64,000 nucleotides of DNA from Oscillospiraceae bacterium (GCA_017432285.1 JAFRJM010000022.1:1-64000), one strand, 5' to 3'. Positions 16,777 to 26,144 are shown, counted from the stretch's first letter. The notes: a model not told the origin generated them from the sequence alone. Made by a program: numbers and translations.

Positions 16777-17382
16777 ATGAATTCAAAAAACAAAATGAGC
16801 GTACAATACTTAGCACGACTCGCAATGCTTCTGGCGATAGTTATCATCTTCACAGTATTTAACATCGCCAACATCCCGGTTGGCCCGATCGTCGCCACCG
16901 TCTATCAGGTCCCTGTCATCATCGGAGCCTGTCTGCTCGATGTCAAGGCAGGAGCTATCCTCGGCGGAGCATGGGGCCTTCTCAATTTCTGGCTCGCTAT
17001 CACAGGCCAGACCACCGACGTCGTGGCACTTACCGCGATCTCGGAAAGCCCGTTCGGATACTTCTGCGTATCTTTCCTCCCCCGTCTTGCAGTCGGCATC
17101 GTGGCCGGACTTCTTGCAAAATGGCTGACAAAGAAAAGCAGCTCTGTATCCTATATCGTGACCGGAGCTCTCGGTTCCCTCACCAACACTGTCGGATACC
17201 TCGGTCTCCTGTACCTGCTTTTCAAGCACGTCATCGCAAGCGCATACGGAATGGATGTTTCCGCTGTTTTCGGGCTTGTACTGTCTGTTGCCGGAACCAA
17301 TGGTCTGGTTGAAGCAGTAGTTTCCGCAATTCTCGTCCTTGCTATCTGCAAGGCAGTCAACGCACTCGACAGAAAGAAATAA
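16777..17382 (+). CDS. ECF transporter S component, probably for pantothenate
   Basis: A 201-residue membrane protein with about six segments. It has the ECF S-type opening ARLAMLLAIVIIFTVFNI, a VAGLLAKWL segment and a small-residue-rich SYIVTGALGSLTNT region like PanT. S components bind vitamins outside and dock on a shared EcfT-EcfAA' module, which is not in this window. The gene directly follows coaX and has AGAAGGAG before its ATG. Pantothenate as substrate is inferred from that context, not from specific residues. Confidence 0.85.
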   Translation: MNSKNKMSVQYLARLAMLLAIVIIFTVFNIANIPVGPIVATVYQVPVIIGACLLDVKAGAILGGAWGLLNFWLAITGQTTDVVALTAISESPFGYFCVSFLPRLAVGIVAGLLAKWLTKKSSSVSYIVTGALGSLTNTVGYLGLLYLLFKHVIASAYGMDVSAVFGLVLSVAGTNGLVEAVVSAILVLAICKAVNALDRKK

Positions 17383-18059
17383 TGAGTAACAGAATCAAAT
17401 ATTTACTGTTTGACATGGATGGCCTGCTCACAGATTCTGAGCGGGTCACCTTTGAAATATGGGAAGATATTTTCCGCGAACACGGATATCATCTCACACT
17501 GGACTTCTATATCCGGATAATCGGAATGGTGGACACCCAGATAAAGGACATCATTGCCGAGGAGTATCCCGGGCTTGATGCCATGAAAGACGTATACCCT
17601 GAATGGGATGCGCGCTATGAGACCCTGGCTCCTCTCGGAGGAGTTCCTCTCAAGAAAGGCGTCTTTGAGCTTCTGGATTACTGCGATGCACATGGACTCA
17701 AGAAATCCATCGTTTCGTCCAACTATTTGCACTGGATAGAGACCATTCTCAAGGCGGACGGTGTGTTCCATCGCTTTGACCATATAATCGACGGATCTCT
17801 TGTCCATCACGGAAAACCGGATCCCGAACCTTTCCTTCTTTCCATGGATGAGTTCGGCGCGCTTCCGGAAGAATGTCTCGTACTTGAGGATTCCAACAGC
17901 GGAGTCATCGCCGGAAAGCGCGCAGGGATGAGCGTGATCTGCATACCGGACCTGAAGCACCCCAGCGAGGAAGCCCTAGCACATTGCGATGCAGTCCTTC
18001 CTTCATTGCTGGATGTCATCCCATGGCTGGAAAAGCATAACAAGGAGTTGGAAACATGA
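17382..18059 (+). CDS. HAD-superfamily phosphatase, beta-phosphoglucomutase-like
   Basis: A 225-residue HAD subfamily IA enzyme. Motif I is LFDMDGLLTDSE with nucleophile and acid Asp, motif II is KSIVSSNY, the Lys lies in GKPDPEPF, and motif IV is VLEDSNSGV. A helical cap lies at about residues 18-90. Such enzymes remove phosphate from sugar phosphates or nucleotides, or act as mutases. It overlaps the preceding stop by one base and the next gene by four. Confidence 0.9.
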   Translation: MSNRIKYLLFDMDGLLTDSERVTFEIWEDIFREHGYHLTLDFYIRIIGMVDTQIKDIIAEEYPGLDAMKDVYPEWDARYETLAPLGGVPLKKGVFELLDYCDAHGLKKSIVSSNYLHWIETILKADGVFHRFDHIIDGSLVHHGKPDPEPFLLSMDEFGALPEECLVLEDSNSGVIAGKRAGMSVICIPDLKHPSEEALAHCDAVLPSLLDVIPWLEKHNKELET

Positions 18060-19279
18060 TACCTGCTTCAGAACTTGTTCTGTCTATAGCGGACAAATAC
18101 CGGGACAGATTCCTTGAGATATTCCGTCATCTTCACAGGAACCCTGAGATAAGCAACCAGGAGTATGACACCTCTGCCTATATAAAAAACATACTTTCCG
18201 ATCTTGGTATCGATCTTATCGACCTTGGTCAGAAAACAGGAGCCGTAGGTCTGCTCACCGGCGCACAGGACGGTCCATGCATCGCTCTGCGCGCGGACAT
18301 TGATGCCCTTCCTGTAAAAGAGGATTCTTCCTGTCCGTTTCCATCTGAACGCGAAGGCGCTATGCATGCCTGCGGACATGACACACATATTGCATCTCTG
18401 CTCAGTGCAGCCATCATACTTTCAGAGATGAGAGATCAAGTAAAAGGCAGCGTGAAGTTTATCTTCCAGCCCGCTGAAGAAAGGAACCTGGGAGCTATCT
18501 CCATGATCTCTGCAGGTGTGCTTGAAAATCCTCAGGTAAGCGCGTGTTTCAGTTTCCACAACTCGCCCGAGATCCCGACAGGCACTGTGGCTGTCCTGCC
18601 AGGCCCGATAATGGCCGGTCTCAACACTATAGACATAGTCGTTAAGGGAAAAGGCGGTCACGGCGGCATCCCTCAGAAAAATACTGATCCGGTCGTTGCT
18701 TCAGCTGCCATCATTCAGTCACTGCAGACCATAGTCAGCAGAAACATGGCACCCACAGATGCAGGTGTTGTATCTATCTGCAGTGTCCACACGAACAATG
18801 AGCTCATAAGCAACGTGATACCTGACAGCGTCCGCATGGAAGGGACGGTCAGATTCTATTCATATGAGAATAAAGCTCTGATAAACAGACGTATCGATGA
18901 GATAGTGCGAAATATCGGAGAAGCATATGGATGCGAGACCGAATTCTGGACCTCAGAGGATCTTCCCATCACTTCCAACGCTCCTCTTCCGGGGCAGAGA
19001 GATCTTTATGACATCGCTCTTAAGACCGTCGAGACCATAGGAGCAGTTCCTGTACAGCCGGATCCGTCCGGGGGCGGTGACGATTTCTCCCACTATCAGC
19101 TTGGTGCCGGTGGGAAGCCCGGTGTACCCTCTTTCTTCTACTGGCTCGGTGTGAGGAACGAGGAGAAGAACTGCATCTACTCATGGCACAGCCCACACTA
19201 TCAGGCTGACCCGGATGCAATCTTTTTGGGCGCCAAACTGCTGGCTGAATCAGCAATTTTAGCCGCACAAGAATTCTAA
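18056..19279 (+). CDS. M20-family metallo-amidohydrolase (N-acyl amino acid hydrolase type)
   Basis: A 407-residue M20D peptidase. The first metal site reads MHACGHDTHIAS, the second QPAEERNLGA (catalytic Glu pair), with a dimerisation insert at about residues 180-290 and the GGGDDFSHYQ end motif. Members cleave acyl or aminoacyl amides, for example N-acetyl-L-amino acids, hippurate or indole-acetyl conjugates. Overlaps the HAD gene by four bases; the operon context does not fix the substrate. Confidence 0.92.
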   Translation: MIPASELVLSIADKYRDRFLEIFRHLHRNPEISNQEYDTSAYIKNILSDLGIDLIDLGQKTGAVGLLTGAQDGPCIALRADIDALPVKEDSSCPFPSEREGAMHACGHDTHIASLLSAAIILSEMRDQVKGSVKFIFQPAEERNLGAISMISAGVLENPQVSACFSFHNSPEIPTGTVAVLPGPIMAGLNTIDIVVKGKGGHGGIPQKNTDPVVASAAIIQSLQTIVSRNMAPTDAGVVSICSVHTNNELISNVIPDSVRMEGTVRFYSYENKALINRRIDEIVRNIGEAYGCETEFWTSEDLPITSNAPLPGQRDLYDIALKTVETIGAVPVQPDPSGGGDDFSHYQLGAGGKPGVPSFFYWLGVRNEEKNCIYSWHSPHYQADPDAIFLGAKLLAESAILAAQEF

Positions 19280-19308
19280 ACATCCAACAGTTAATAAGGA
19301 AAACTTTT

Positions 19309-19788
19309 ATGCATAACGAATTCACATCAAGGCAGCTGGCTCTTGGAGCTATCATCGCTGCTCTGTATGTAGTCATAACCATAGTATTCGCCCCTATCTC
19401 GTTCGGATACATGCAGGTCAGGATCTCCGAGGCCCTCACCATCCTCCCCCTGTTTACCGAAGCTGCAGTTCCGGGGTTGTTTATCGGATGCGTCCTCGCA
19501 AACCTTCTTGGCGGAGCAGTTCCTCTGGATATAGTATTCGGAAGCATCGCGACGCTTATCGGAGCTGTTCTGGCACGCGCTCTTAGGTCTAATCGCTGGC
19601 TTGTGCCGATCCCGACCATCGTCTCCAATGCCATCATCATTCCATTGGTTCTCAGATACGGCTACGGAGTCGATATCCCGTATATTCTGTCCGCAGGTTA
19701 CATTGCTGCAGGCGAATTCCTTGGGAGCTTCGTTCTCGGAGAGATCCTTGCCTCTGCCCTCATGAAATATAAAGATCATCTTAACTAA
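19309..19788 (+). CDS. QueT-like ECF transporter S component
   Basis: A 159-residue protein with about five membrane segments. It has ALGAIIAALYVVITIVFAP, YMQVRISEALTILPLFTEAA and GCVLANLLGGAVPLDI, close to the QueT family. QueT proteins are predicted to take up queuosine precursors in bacteria that cannot make them. No preQ1 aptamer is visible in the 30 bases upstream. It is followed after 28 bases by the TrpF-PfkB fusion, a kinase that could act on an imported nucleoside, but that link is speculation. Confidence 0.87.
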   Translation: MHNEFTSRQLALGAIIAALYVVITIVFAPISFGYMQVRISEALTILPLFTEAAVPGLFIGCVLANLLGGAVPLDIVFGSIATLIGAVLARALRSNRWLVPIPTIVSNAIIIPLVLRYGYGVDIPYILSAGYIAAGEFLGSFVLGEILASALMKYKDHLN

Positions 19789-19816
19789 GCGATGAACTTC
19801 TGTCCGGAGAAACAGT

Positions 19817-21406
19817 ATGCATATTCAGATCTACTCGATAATGACAGTTGAAGAGGCACTGGCTGTCGCAGACGCGGGAGCTGACAGGATAGGGATACTG
19901 GTAACAGATCCTTCCAATCCCAATCATTTCCCCTGTGAGATATCTGAAGAAGAGGCTCTGCCCATCTTCAGAGCTCTCAAAAACGTGGCTACCTCTGTTC
20001 TCATCAGTGTAGCTCTGGATGAAGAGGCAGTGCTTGGGCAGGTAGAACGCCTGAAACCTGATGTTCTTCATCTATGCGCAGGAGTAAAAGGCAGTCCAGA
20101 GTTCAGGGAAAAGCTGAACAGCAGGTGCCCCGGCGTCGAGCTTATGGAAGCGGTCGGTGTGCAGGACGAGGCAGCGTTTGATGAGGCTGTTCGCATAAGT
20201 CAGTACGCAGACACCATAATTCTTGACAGCGTCGATCCCAATATAGCCGGTATAGGCGCTGCCGGAGTCACACATGACTGGAACCTAGACAGGGAGATAA
20301 TAGATTCTGTCTCAGTCCCCGTAATTATGGCCGGCGGTCTCGGTCCGGACAATGTCAGCGAAGTCCTCAAGTATCATCCCTGGGGAGTCGATTCTCTCAC
20401 AAAGACAAGCATCGTTGAAAACGGTGTGATAATCGGTAAAGATATAGATAAAGTCAGAAATTTCTGTCAGATCATTAAGGATAATTCTTCAGTGCCCGGA
20501 GGAAATACAATGGATATCCTGTGTGTAGGAGATCTCAACGGTGACCTTATATTCCCGTATGGAGAAGCCAAAAAACAGTTAAGCGGCGAAGATCCTGTGA
20601 CCGTCTCATTCCGTGTAGGTGGTACTATGGGAAATATGGTTCAGCACCTCGGTCTGCTTGGCGATCACCCGTATTTCGTTGGCGATCTGTGCTGCGATTC
20701 GATAGGAAGATCCCTGCAGACAGCTCTGAAGGATCTCGGCGTGGACCTGTCGTATGCGATAGAGGGCAACAACGTCGCCATGCTGTGCGTCGCAGTAGTC
20801 GAGGAGAATGGAGACAGACTGATACTTCCGTGGTTCCCGCCGGGAAGCACTACACCTCATCTAACAAAAGAAAGTTTCTCCAAAGTGCCGCGCAAGGATT
20901 ACTGGCTGTTCAGCAGCGGTATGATGATGTCTAATGAGGAAGAAACGATGAGAAGCGTCGTTGAATTCTTCCGGGAGATGAGGGAGACCACAAACTCCAA
21001 ACTCCTGTTTGACCTGAACCTCCGCATAGAGAGCTACGGTCTCAATGATCTGCGCAGGCATTACTATGAAGAGATGTTCTCGCTGTGTGATGTGCTGATC
21101 GGCAACTACAAATATGAACTGGATTTCTTCACTTCCACAGATGATATGGTTGAGGGCTGCAAGGAACTCGGTAAAGACAAGATCATCGTCTGCCATAACG
21201 GAGCAGAAAATGTTCTTGTGGTGGATCACGGAGATGCGTATTTCGTTCCTGTGACCCCCGTGGAAACGAAGCACACCATAGGCGCGGGAGACATTTTCAA
21301 TGCTGGATTGGTCCATGGCCTTAGCCACGGAATGGGCATGAGGGATGCTGTTGCAGAAGGCATCCTTCAGGCGCAAAGATATCTCACCGGTGAGACTGAA
21401 GTCTAA
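19817..21406 (+). CDS. Fused TrpF-like isomerase and PfkB-family kinase
   Basis: One 529-residue frame. Residues 1-225 form a TIM-barrel of the phosphoribosylanthranilate isomerase type (GADRIGILVTDPSNPN; AGGLGPDNVSEVLKYHPWGV; VDSLTKTS). Residues 232-529 form a ribokinase/PfkB kinase (VRVGGTMGNMVQHL-like sugar pocket; LLFDLNLRI; GAGDIFNAG near 489 with catalytic Asp492). There are no other trp genes around, so real tryptophan synthesis is unlikely. The junction contains GGAGG (20498-20502) seven bases before an in-frame ATG at 20510 that starts the kinase domain. The kinase could therefore also be made separately. Confidence 0.85.
   Translation: MHIQIYSIMTVEEALAVADAGADRIGILVTDPSNPNHFPCEISEEEALPIFRALKNVATSVLISVALDEEAVLGQVERLKPDVLHLCAGVKGSPEFREKLNSRCPGVELMEAVGVQDEAAFDEAVRISQYADTIILDSVDPNIAGIGAAGVTHDWNLDREIIDSVSVPVIMAGGLGPDNVSEVLKYHPWGVDSLTKTSIVENGVIIGKDIDKVRNFCQIIKDNSSVPGGNTMDILCVGDLNGDLIFPYGEAKKQLSGEDPVTVSFRVGGTMGNMVQHLGLLGDHPYFVGDLCCDSIGRSLQTALKDLGVDLSYAIEGNNVAMLCVAVVEENGDRLILPWFPPGSTTPHLTKESFSKVPRKDYWLFSSGMMMSNEEETMRSVVEFFREMRETTNSKLLFDLNLRIESYGLNDLRRHYYEEMFSLCDVLIGNYKYELDFFTSTDDMVEGCKELGKDKIIVCHNGAENVLVVDHGDAYFVPVTPVETKHTIGAGDIFNAGLVHGLSHGMGMRDAVAEGILQAQRYLTGETEV
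20498..20512 (+). promoter_or_regulatory. Internal ribosome binding site and start codon of the PfkB domain
   Basis: GGAGG with seven bases to ATG, in frame at codon 232 of the fusion gene. Position and quality are as for a separate gene, which suggests the fusion arose by loss of an intervening stop, or that both forms are produced. Confidence 0.65.
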
Positions 21407-21425
21407 ATGTGCAGTTAACAAAAAC

Positions 21426-21457
21426 GACCCTGTTTTGCTGTAAAGCAAGACAGGGTC
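21426..21457. terminator. Bidirectional intrinsic terminator
   Basis: GACCCTGT-TTTGCT pairs with AGCAAG-ACAGGGTC; T-rich on both sides (TTGTAT on plus, GTTTTTG on minus). It ends the long plus-strand run. Confidence 0.85.
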
Positions 21458-21475
21458 TTGTATATTCAGGTAACG

Positions 21476-21721
21476 TTATTTCAGTTCTTTGCCGCACCAA
21501 GGGCAGGTATTTCCTTTTCCGGTGCTGTCCAGATATCGGTAACAGTGAGGGCAACGCAGGAACATGAATCTGAACGGCAGGAATGATATCAGCACAATAA
21601 GTCCGATCCATTTCAGTGTCTCTATCGCATTCTTCTCCCCTAACCCGAGTATTACCAGCCCAGCCAATATCAGCAATGCGCAGACGATATTAACTGTTCT
21701 TTTGGGCAACGATCTCTTCAT
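21476..21721 (-). CDS. Small membrane protein with C-terminal zinc ribbon
   Basis: The start is set at the ATG at 21721 with AGAGGG nine bases upstream, giving 81 residues; longer frames lack a ribosome site. Two hydrophobic segments (about residues 10-28 and 34-50) precede a zinc ribbon CPHCYRYLDSTGKGNTCPWC. Small membrane zinc-ribbon proteins of this kind are common and uncharacterised in Clostridia. It forms its own unit between two terminators or promoters. Confidence 0.72.
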   Translation of the reverse strand: MKRSLPKRTVNIVCALLILAGLVILGLGEKNAIETLKWIGLIVLISFLPFRFMFLRCPHCYRYLDSTGKGNTCPWCGKELK

Positions 21722-21975
21722 CGGCGATATCCCTCTCAACATTGTTTTCTTATGGATAATTGTATCACACAGGGGCCATAAGATGTACACCGCAGCGCTG
21801 TATATGCCAAACACAGACATGGCGAAAAAATGCACAAAAACACAGCTGTATTTTTGTCTATCAGCAACCGCCAATTATCATTTTTATATCTTGTACGACC
21901 TGACCGTATTCGATACAATATGTATAGATAACAGCCATATCAATAACTGTGAAAACAAAACACGGAGGTAACATA

Positions 21976-23085
21976 ATGGAAACCAGACCCTATGTTCCAT
22001 GGGAACTAATGAACAACTTTATGATCGATGTCTTTAAAGAGTACGGTGTTCCGGAAGAGGACGCAAAGATCTGCGCAGACGTTCTTCTGGAATCAGACCG
22101 CAGAGGCATCGAGAGCCACGGCTGCAACCGTTTCAAACCCATCTATCTCGACCGTATCAAGAACGGCACGCTGCTGCCTGTGACCAAGATCGATATAGTC
22201 AAGGAGACCCCTACCACTGTCGTTATGGACGCAAACAACGGTATGGGAATGGTCGCAAGCCATAAGATGATGGAGATGCTTATCGAAAAGGCAAAGAATT
22301 ACGGTATGGCCGGAGGCACCATCTTCAATTCGACCCACTACGGAATAGCGGGATACTGGACGACCATGGCAGAGAAGGCCGGAATGATCGGTATCAGCGG
22401 CACGAACGCACGTCCTTCTGTTGCCCCGACCTTCGGTGTCGAGCCTATGATGGGAACGAACCCTCTCACCTTCACGATGCCCACTGATGAGGAATTCCCC
22501 TTCAACTTCGACTGCGCAACAAGTATCGTACAGAACGGCAAGATCGAGTTCTATGAGCGCGAAGGAAAACCCACTCCTGCAGGACTTGTCGTAACAAAAG
22601 ACGGCGGAACGATGACCGATTCCGGTGAGATCCTCAGGCAGATGCGTGCAGGAAACTGCGCTCTCCTGTCTATAGGCGGTCTCGGTGAAGAAACAGGCGG
22701 CTACAAAGGCTATGGCTTCACCACGATAGTTGAGATCCTGTCCGCTGCTTTGGCAGGCGGCCCCTACCTCAAGGAACTGAGCGGAAAGAATCCTGACGGA
22801 AGCAACAAGATGTATCGTCTCGGCCACTTCTTCTTCGTGATCAACCCCGAGTTCTTCATGGGTCTTGAGACATTCGAGAAGACAGCCGGCGGCATTCTGC
22901 GTGATCTGCGTGCATCTGAGAAAGCTCCTGGTGCAGAGCGCATCTACACAGCAGGCGAAAAAGAGTGGCTGGCATGGCAGGACAGAAAAGATAAGGGCGT
23001 TCCTGTCGGAGAAGCTATTCAGAAAGAGCTCATCGAGCTTCGTGATACCTATAAACTGGATTATAAATTCCCGTTTGAAACCTGA
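21976..23085 (+). CDS. Ldh2-family malate/L-lactate dehydrogenase
   Basis: The start at 21976 is fixed by CGGAGG seven bases upstream; 369 residues. The family signature is the Ldh_2 fold: GVPEEDAKICADVLLESDRR (N-terminal helices), RGIESHGCNRF, the catalytic segment NSTHYGIAGYWTTMAEKAG and FDCATSIV. The family oxidises (S)-malate, lactate, ureidoglycolate or related 2-hydroxy acids with NAD(P). The malic enzyme gene follows after 14 bases, which favours malate as substrate. Together they would interconvert malate, oxaloacetate and pyruvate. Confidence 0.9.
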   Translation: METRPYVPWELMNNFMIDVFKEYGVPEEDAKICADVLLESDRRGIESHGCNRFKPIYLDRIKNGTLLPVTKIDIVKETPTTVVMDANNGMGMVASHKMMEMLIEKAKNYGMAGGTIFNSTHYGIAGYWTTMAEKAGMIGISGTNARPSVAPTFGVEPMMGTNPLTFTMPTDEEFPFNFDCATSIVQNGKIEFYEREGKPTPAGLVVTKDGGTMTDSGEILRQMRAGNCALLSIGGLGEETGGYKGYGFTTIVEILSAALAGGPYLKELSGKNPDGSNKMYRLGHFFFVINPEFFMGLETFEKTAGGILRDLRASEKAPGAERIYTAGEKEWLAWQDRKDKGVPVGEAIQKELIELRDTYKLDYKFPFET

Positions 23086-23099
23086 TCGGAGGAAATACT

Positions 23100-24272
23100 A
23101 TGGATTATATGAAAGAATCCCTCAGACTCCATGGCGAGTGGAAGGGCAAAATTGAAGTTATCTCTACGGTTCCTGTAGGCAACAAGGATGATCTTTCTCT
23201 TGCCTACACGCCCGGCGTAGCGCAGCCTTGCCTTGAGATCCAGAAGGATATCAACAAGAGCTATGAGCTCACAAGACGTCACAATCTCTGCGCTGTCATC
23301 ACAGACGGTACCGCAGTCCTCGGACTCGGCGACATCGGTCCTGAAGCAGGCATGCCTGTTATGGAAGGAAAATGCGTCCTGTTCAAATCCTTCGGCGGAG
23401 TCGATGCATTCCCTCTCTGCGTAAAAACAAAGGATGTAGATGAGTTCGTCAACACAGTATATCTGATCTCCGGATCCTTCGGCGGCATCAACCTCGAGGA
23501 CATCTCCGCTCCGAGATGTTTTGAGATCGAGAGAAAACTGAAAGAGAAATGCGACATCCCGATCTTCCACGATGACCAGCACGGTACAGCCATCATCACA
23601 CTGGCAGGACTCACCAATGCTCTTAAGGTAGTTGGCAAGAAAAAGGAAGACGTCAAGGTCGTTACCTCCGGTGCAGGCGCAGCCGCTATCTCCATCGTAA
23701 AACTTCTCCTGTCCGCAGGTTTCAAGAACATCATCCTCACAGACAGAAAAGGCGCGATCTATGAAGGAAGAGACAACCTCAACTGGATCAAAGAGGAGAT
23801 GGCTAAGGTCACCAACCTTAACAAAGAAACCGGAACCCTTGCTGACGTAGTCAAAGGCGCAGACATCTTCATCGGTGTATCTGCTCCTAACACCCTCAGC
23901 ACAGAGATGGTAAAGACCATGAACAAGGACGCTATCGTCTTTGCATGCGCTAACCCGACACCTGAGATCATGCCTGATGATGCAAAAGCAGGCGGAGCCA
24001 GGATCGTTGCAACCGGAAGAAGCGACTATCCGAACCAGATCAACAACGTTCTCGCATTCCCGGGCGTATTCCGCGGAACATTCGATGTACGCGCAAGCGA
24101 TATCAATGAAGAGATGAAGATGGCAGCAGCAAAAGCTCTCGCCTCCCTCGTTTCCGATGATGAGCTCAGCGAAGACTACATCATCCCGAAGGCTTTCGAC
24201 CCGAGAGTTGGCCCAACAGTCGCTGCAGCAGTTGCTGAAGCAGCAAAAGCCACAGGCGTTGCCCGCATCTGA
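23100..24272 (+). CDS. NAD(P)-dependent malic enzyme
   Basis: A 390-residue short-form malic enzyme. LAYTPGVAQPCLEIQ, VITDGTAVLGLGDIG and PIFHDDQHGTAI are the malate and metal motifs; a Rossmann half begins near residue 165 (VVTSGAGAAAISIVKLL). It decarboxylates malate to pyruvate and CO2 with reduction of NAD(P)+. CGGAGG precedes the ATG and the codon usage appears strongly biased, suggesting high expression. It pairs with the Ldh2-type dehydrogenase upstream and ends in a strong terminator. Confidence 0.95.
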   Translation: MDYMKESLRLHGEWKGKIEVISTVPVGNKDDLSLAYTPGVAQPCLEIQKDINKSYELTRRHNLCAVITDGTAVLGLGDIGPEAGMPVMEGKCVLFKSFGGVDAFPLCVKTKDVDEFVNTVYLISGSFGGINLEDISAPRCFEIERKLKEKCDIPIFHDDQHGTAIITLAGLTNALKVVGKKKEDVKVVTSGAGAAAISIVKLLLSAGFKNIILTDRKGAIYEGRDNLNWIKEEMAKVTNLNKETGTLADVVKGADIFIGVSAPNTLSTEMVKTMNKDAIVFACANPTPEIMPDDAKAGGARIVATGRSDYPNQINNVLAFPGVFRGTFDVRASDINEEMKMAAAKALASLVSDDELSEDYIIPKAFDPRVGPTVAAAVAEAAKATGVARI

Positions 24273-24284
24273 TAAGCACATAAT

Positions 24285-24315
24285 AAATACCCCCGATCCT
24301 GGACCGGGGGTATTT
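24285..24315. terminator. Intrinsic terminator after malic enzyme
   Basis: AAATACCCCCG pairs with CGGGGGTATTT, then TTATG. It also reads reasonably for the convergent gene at 24339. Confidence 0.9.
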
Positions 24316-24338
24316 TTATGTGAACTTTTTTGATTAGT

Positions 24339-26144
24339 TTAACTCTGTTCGTAGAGCTGGTCATAGACTTCCCTGTAATATTTCTTGCCGTCGTCCGTAA
24401 TTATGTCCGATATCCTGGCTTTGAGTTTTTCATCCGAGACATATGAAAGGACCAGAGGAGAGAATTTGCCGTCATCTTTAAGAAGGAGACGGTCTATCCT
24501 GCTGCGGATGTCGGTTCCTTCCCCTTCGGCGAGATATACCGACAGCGCACATACATCCGTCATCTGGCGGAACGGCGAGTCTATACGCTCATACGACTCC
24601 GGATAACCGCCATTTCCGCTGTACCATTTCCTGTGGCCAAGCGCGATATCAGCATACATTTCCGTGGTCTTTCTGGCAGCAAGATCATCATAGCCGGATT
24701 TCACATATAACTGATAGATCTGTTCTTCCGAAGCAAACAGATTTCTTGTCTCCATCGTTCTGGTGACATTCATCTTTATCATTCCAAGAGCATGGAACAG
24801 TCCGCACTCTTCCGCATATTTCGGGATCTCAGACATTTTCTCTTCTGCAGACATAGAGCCGAAACGCGGTATATCATCAAAGAAACCCGGATCATTTTCG
24901 AGTATCGCCTCGGAGATTGCTCTCATGATGTCGCCTATCCGGCGGGATCTTATATAGACGTCACCGGCAAACTGCTGCATGAGTTTAACCATGAACCGCC
25001 TGTAATCTGTCACACCTTCCATCTCGTAGTAGTCTGAGATCACAAGAGTAAGAAGATATACAGTGAAGTCGTCCTTCTTTTCGCTGGGATAAGAGAGCAT
25101 CATCTTTTCCATCTTCCGGTATGCCTTGGCGAAATAACGGATATAATGCTCTTCAGACTGAAGCTGAGGATTTGCCTTGATCAGCCTTCCGTAGTAGATC
25201 GGAAGCTGAACGTTGCCGTAGAGCCCGGACTGATCATACTGATCCTCAGGGGACTGATCTATCAATGTTTCAAGCCTTTCCATAGTGGTCTTAAGATCCA
25301 CATAGCCGCAGCTGTATTCCATGTCATAGTAGGGCCACAGCCAGCGGATACTCGGATTATCTGTCTCTGATTCGGGTTTGAACACCTCATAGCAGGACTC
25401 CAGCACCAGGGCCAGTTCCTCTTTAGTCAGTTTCTCCCTGGCAAGATCCGAACGGTTGGAACTCATCTGTTGGTGCGCAGCACGCAGGAAACGTTCCCAT
25501 GGAAGATCCGGAGCAAGCTCCCTGTAGTGTTCGTCCTGAATGATCTTCAGCGCGGTGTTGGTGGCAGCGATCTTCTTGTGATAATCTTTGGAACATATAG
25601 CTATATTCGCATAAGCGCGGATCATATAACCGCGCGTTTCCTCGTCATCGATGTCTTCAAAGAACCGGAAATAGGATGAAGCCTCAGTAAATGCCATCTC
25701 ATTCTGGAACATCAGTTCCTGGGAAAGCGGGGAATCAACGCCTTCTACCATCCGCCGCTGAAAGTAAAGGCCCATGCCCACAAGATACAGCTCCCTGATG
25801 ATACCGTTTCGGTCTTTCCGTGTCCTGCACAGAGACAGCAGCGAATCATGGATGACCAGATAGACGCCGCAGTCGAGGTTAGTGTGCCAGTCCAATAGAT
25901 CAGCAGCGAAATCTTCGAGATCTTGTATTGTCTCAGCGGAGGCGCTGTACAGTTCATCCAATGTCGGGAACAGATAGTCATTGAGAAGCCGCAGATTGTC
26001 TTCTCTCAGGCTGGTTATCTCCTGCTGCAGATCTTTGCGCTCCCTGTACCACGAATCAAAGTCGGATCCCGCGCCGCGGTAAAAACTGATCATGTCAGCT
26101 ATTTTCTTTGTGTTTTCGATGTATCGTAACTGATAAGGCTGCAT
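24339..26144 (-). CDS. Large helical protein with degenerate C-terminal HD-GYP-like domain
   Basis: A 601-residue soluble protein, likely TPR-like over residues 1-430 (alternating short helices, coiled coil near 35-60). The last 155 residues resemble an HD-GYP phosphodiesterase: GLFHALGMIKM (H451) aligns with the HDxGK motif, GHRKWY (H504) with the second His, GGYPES with the GYP motif (513-515) and MTDVCAL (D530) with the last metal site. The Asp of the HD pair is Ala452. Loss of that ligand predicts weak or no catalysis, so it may only bind cyclic dinucleotide or act as a scaffold. It follows a hybrid kinase gene on the same strand by 36 bases. Assignment is by eye. Confidence 0.6.
   Translation of the reverse strand: MQPYQLRYIENTKKIADMISFYRGAGSDFDSWYRERKDLQQEITSLREDNLRLLNDYLFPTLDELYSASAETIQDLEDFAADLLDWHTNLDCGVYLVIHDSLLSLCRTRKDRNGIIRELYLVGMGLYFQRRMVEGVDSPLSQELMFQNEMAFTEASSYFRFFEDIDDEETRGYMIRAYANIAICSKDYHKKIAATNTALKIIQDEHYRELAPDLPWERFLRAAHQQMSSNRSDLAREKLTKEELALVLESCYEVFKPESETDNPSIRWLWPYYDMEYSCGYVDLKTTMERLETLIDQSPEDQYDQSGLYGNVQLPIYYGRLIKANPQLQSEEHYIRYFAKAYRKMEKMMLSYPSEKKDDFTVYLLTLVISDYYEMEGVTDYRRFMVKLMQQFAGDVYIRSRRIGDIMRAISEAILENDPGFFDDIPRFGSMSAEEKMSEIPKYAEECGLFHALGMIKMNVTRTMETRNLFASEEQIYQLYVKSGYDDLAARKTTEMYADIALGHRKWYSGNGGYPESYERIDSPFRQMTDVCALSVYLAEGEGTDIRSRIDRLLLKDDGKFSPLVLSYVSDEKLKARISDIITDDGKKYYREVYDQLYEQS

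Noticed and set aside
19279..19309. PreQ1 riboswitch before the QueT-like gene
   Set aside because: Only 30 bases separate the genes and no preQ1 aptamer pattern is visible.
23061..24281. A 406-codon minus-strand frame opposite malic enzyme
   Set aside because: Cys/Asp-rich composition is the usual shadow of a strongly biased plus-strand gene; malic enzyme motifs are unambiguous.
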